Source of the DNA: an uncultured Fastidiosipila sp.
Lineage (GTDB): Bacteria > Bacillota > Clostridia > Saccharofermentanales > Fastidiosipilaceae
Assembly: GCA_938014865.1 (NCBI GenBank)
Contig: CALLQJ010000437.1
Location: 1 to 7,787 of the forward strand
DNA length: 7,787 bases
Direction of reading: 5' to 3'
Shown here: positions 7,309 to 7,787 of the stretch, one piece after another
Position numbering within the stretch: position 1 is the first letter of the stretch
How the letters are laid out: every line of letters starts with the position of its first letter
Made by a program: the position numbers and the translations under genes
The notes under the pieces: generated by a model
The model's database searches: none
What the model saw: the letters and a program-made list of their open reading frames with translations, nothing else
Told to the model about the DNA's origin: nothing

Positions 7309-7787
7309 TTACTCTTCGAGCTGCTTCGGCTCAATGTGCCAGATGTCACGGGCGTATTCCCGGATGGTCCGGTCGGAGCTGAATTTGCCGGACTTGCAGA
7401 TATTGATCCAGCATTTTTTATTCCAGGCCTTGCGGTCCAGATAATCTTCGGAAATGAGATCCTTGACTCTGCGATAGTCTTCGAAGTCGCCTAAGACATA
7501 ATAGACGTCGCCTTTTTCCCAGCTGCTGCCGTCCAGGAGGCTGCTGTGAAGGTCACGGAACATCCCCGAACCGTCATCGCTGAAGGTGCCGTCCACCAGG
7601 CTGTCCACGACCCGTTTCAGACCGTGCACCCGTTCGTATTTCTCATACGGATTATAGGTCGGACGAATGCGGCCGAGATCTTCCACGGTCGCACCGAAAA
7701 TATAAATATTCTCTTCGCCCACCTGATTAAAGATTTCAATATTGGCCCCGTCCATGGTACCCAGGGTAACCGCCCCGTTCATCATGA
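7309..7787 (-). CDS. Glycogen/maltodextrin phosphorylase, C-terminal fragment
   Basis: The last roughly 158 residues of a family GT35 phosphorylase, the PLP enzyme that releases glucose 1-phosphate from glycogen or maltodextrins in the cytoplasm. Full enzymes have about 750-850 residues. The fragment opens with MMNGAVTLGTMDGANIEI, a highly conserved stretch in the active site. In family members the PLP-binding lysine (K680 of muscle phosphorylase, in GNMKFMLNG) sits just before this, so here it should fall about two residues beyond the window edge. Further signatures are EENIYIFG, the SLLDG...DVYYVLGDFEDY segment and the C-terminal NICKSGKFSSDRTIREYARDIW. The first ATG in view (7785) is internal, because bases 7786-7787 (TC on the minus strand) fit the expected F codon before MMNGA. 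GlgP and MalP cannot be told apart from this end, so no symbol is given. A terminator follows directly. Confidence 0.95.
   Translation of the reverse strand, partial: MMNGAVTLGTMDGANIEIFNQVGEENIYIFGATVEDLGRIRPTYNPYEKYERVHGLKRVVDSLVDGTFSDDGSGMFRDLHSSLLDGSSWEKGDVYYVLGDFEDYRRVKDLISEDYLDRKAWNKKCWINICKSGKFSSDRTIREYARDIWHIEPKQLEE

Noticed and set aside
7033..7494. Plus-strand open frame of 153 codons
   Set aside because: It crosses the DUF898-type gene, its promoter, the 7252-7279 terminator and the phosphorylase end, so it cannot be a sensible gene.

Overview
The window reads as the end of a metagenome-style contig from an anaerobic, fermentative, probably gut-associated Bacillota (Firmicutes). 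This rests on intermediate G+C, strong AGGAG-type ribosome binding sites, compact gene units closed by Rho-independent terminators, a full-length bifunctional AdhE, and a small DUF898-type membrane protein common in that phylum. The exact order or family cannot be resolved from the sequence alone.

All five genes lie on the minus strand, so transcription runs from the right edge to the left. From right to left they are: the C-terminal fifth of a glycogen/maltodextrin phosphorylase (7309-7787, cut by the window edge) with a terminator; a 99-residue two-span membrane protein of the DUF898/YjgN type (6836-7135) with its own extended -10 promoter and terminator; adhE (3910-6537), the acetaldehyde/alcohol dehydrogenase that makes ethanol from acetyl-CoA; an aminoglycoside-phosphotransferase/choline-kinase-fold protein (3142-3909) whose start codon directly follows the adhE stop, closed by a terminator; and a GH38 alpha-mannosidase (49-2953), preceded by its own promoter and RBS and cut off at the left edge.

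The first 48 bases are not genomic. They are an Illumina P7/TruSeq read-2 adapter containing an 8-nt index. The adapter truncates the mannosidase gene and adds a false C-terminal tail (IGRAHV) to its apparent protein.

Functionally, the window is carbohydrate breakdown (phosphorylase, mannosidase) and fermentation (AdhE), in four separate transcription units rather than one pathway operon. The only tight genetic coupling is adhE with the phosphotransferase-like gene, and this is the most interesting biological observation. I found no mobile element, CRISPR array, RNA gene, toxin-antitoxin or defence system. Nothing supports a wholly new system here.
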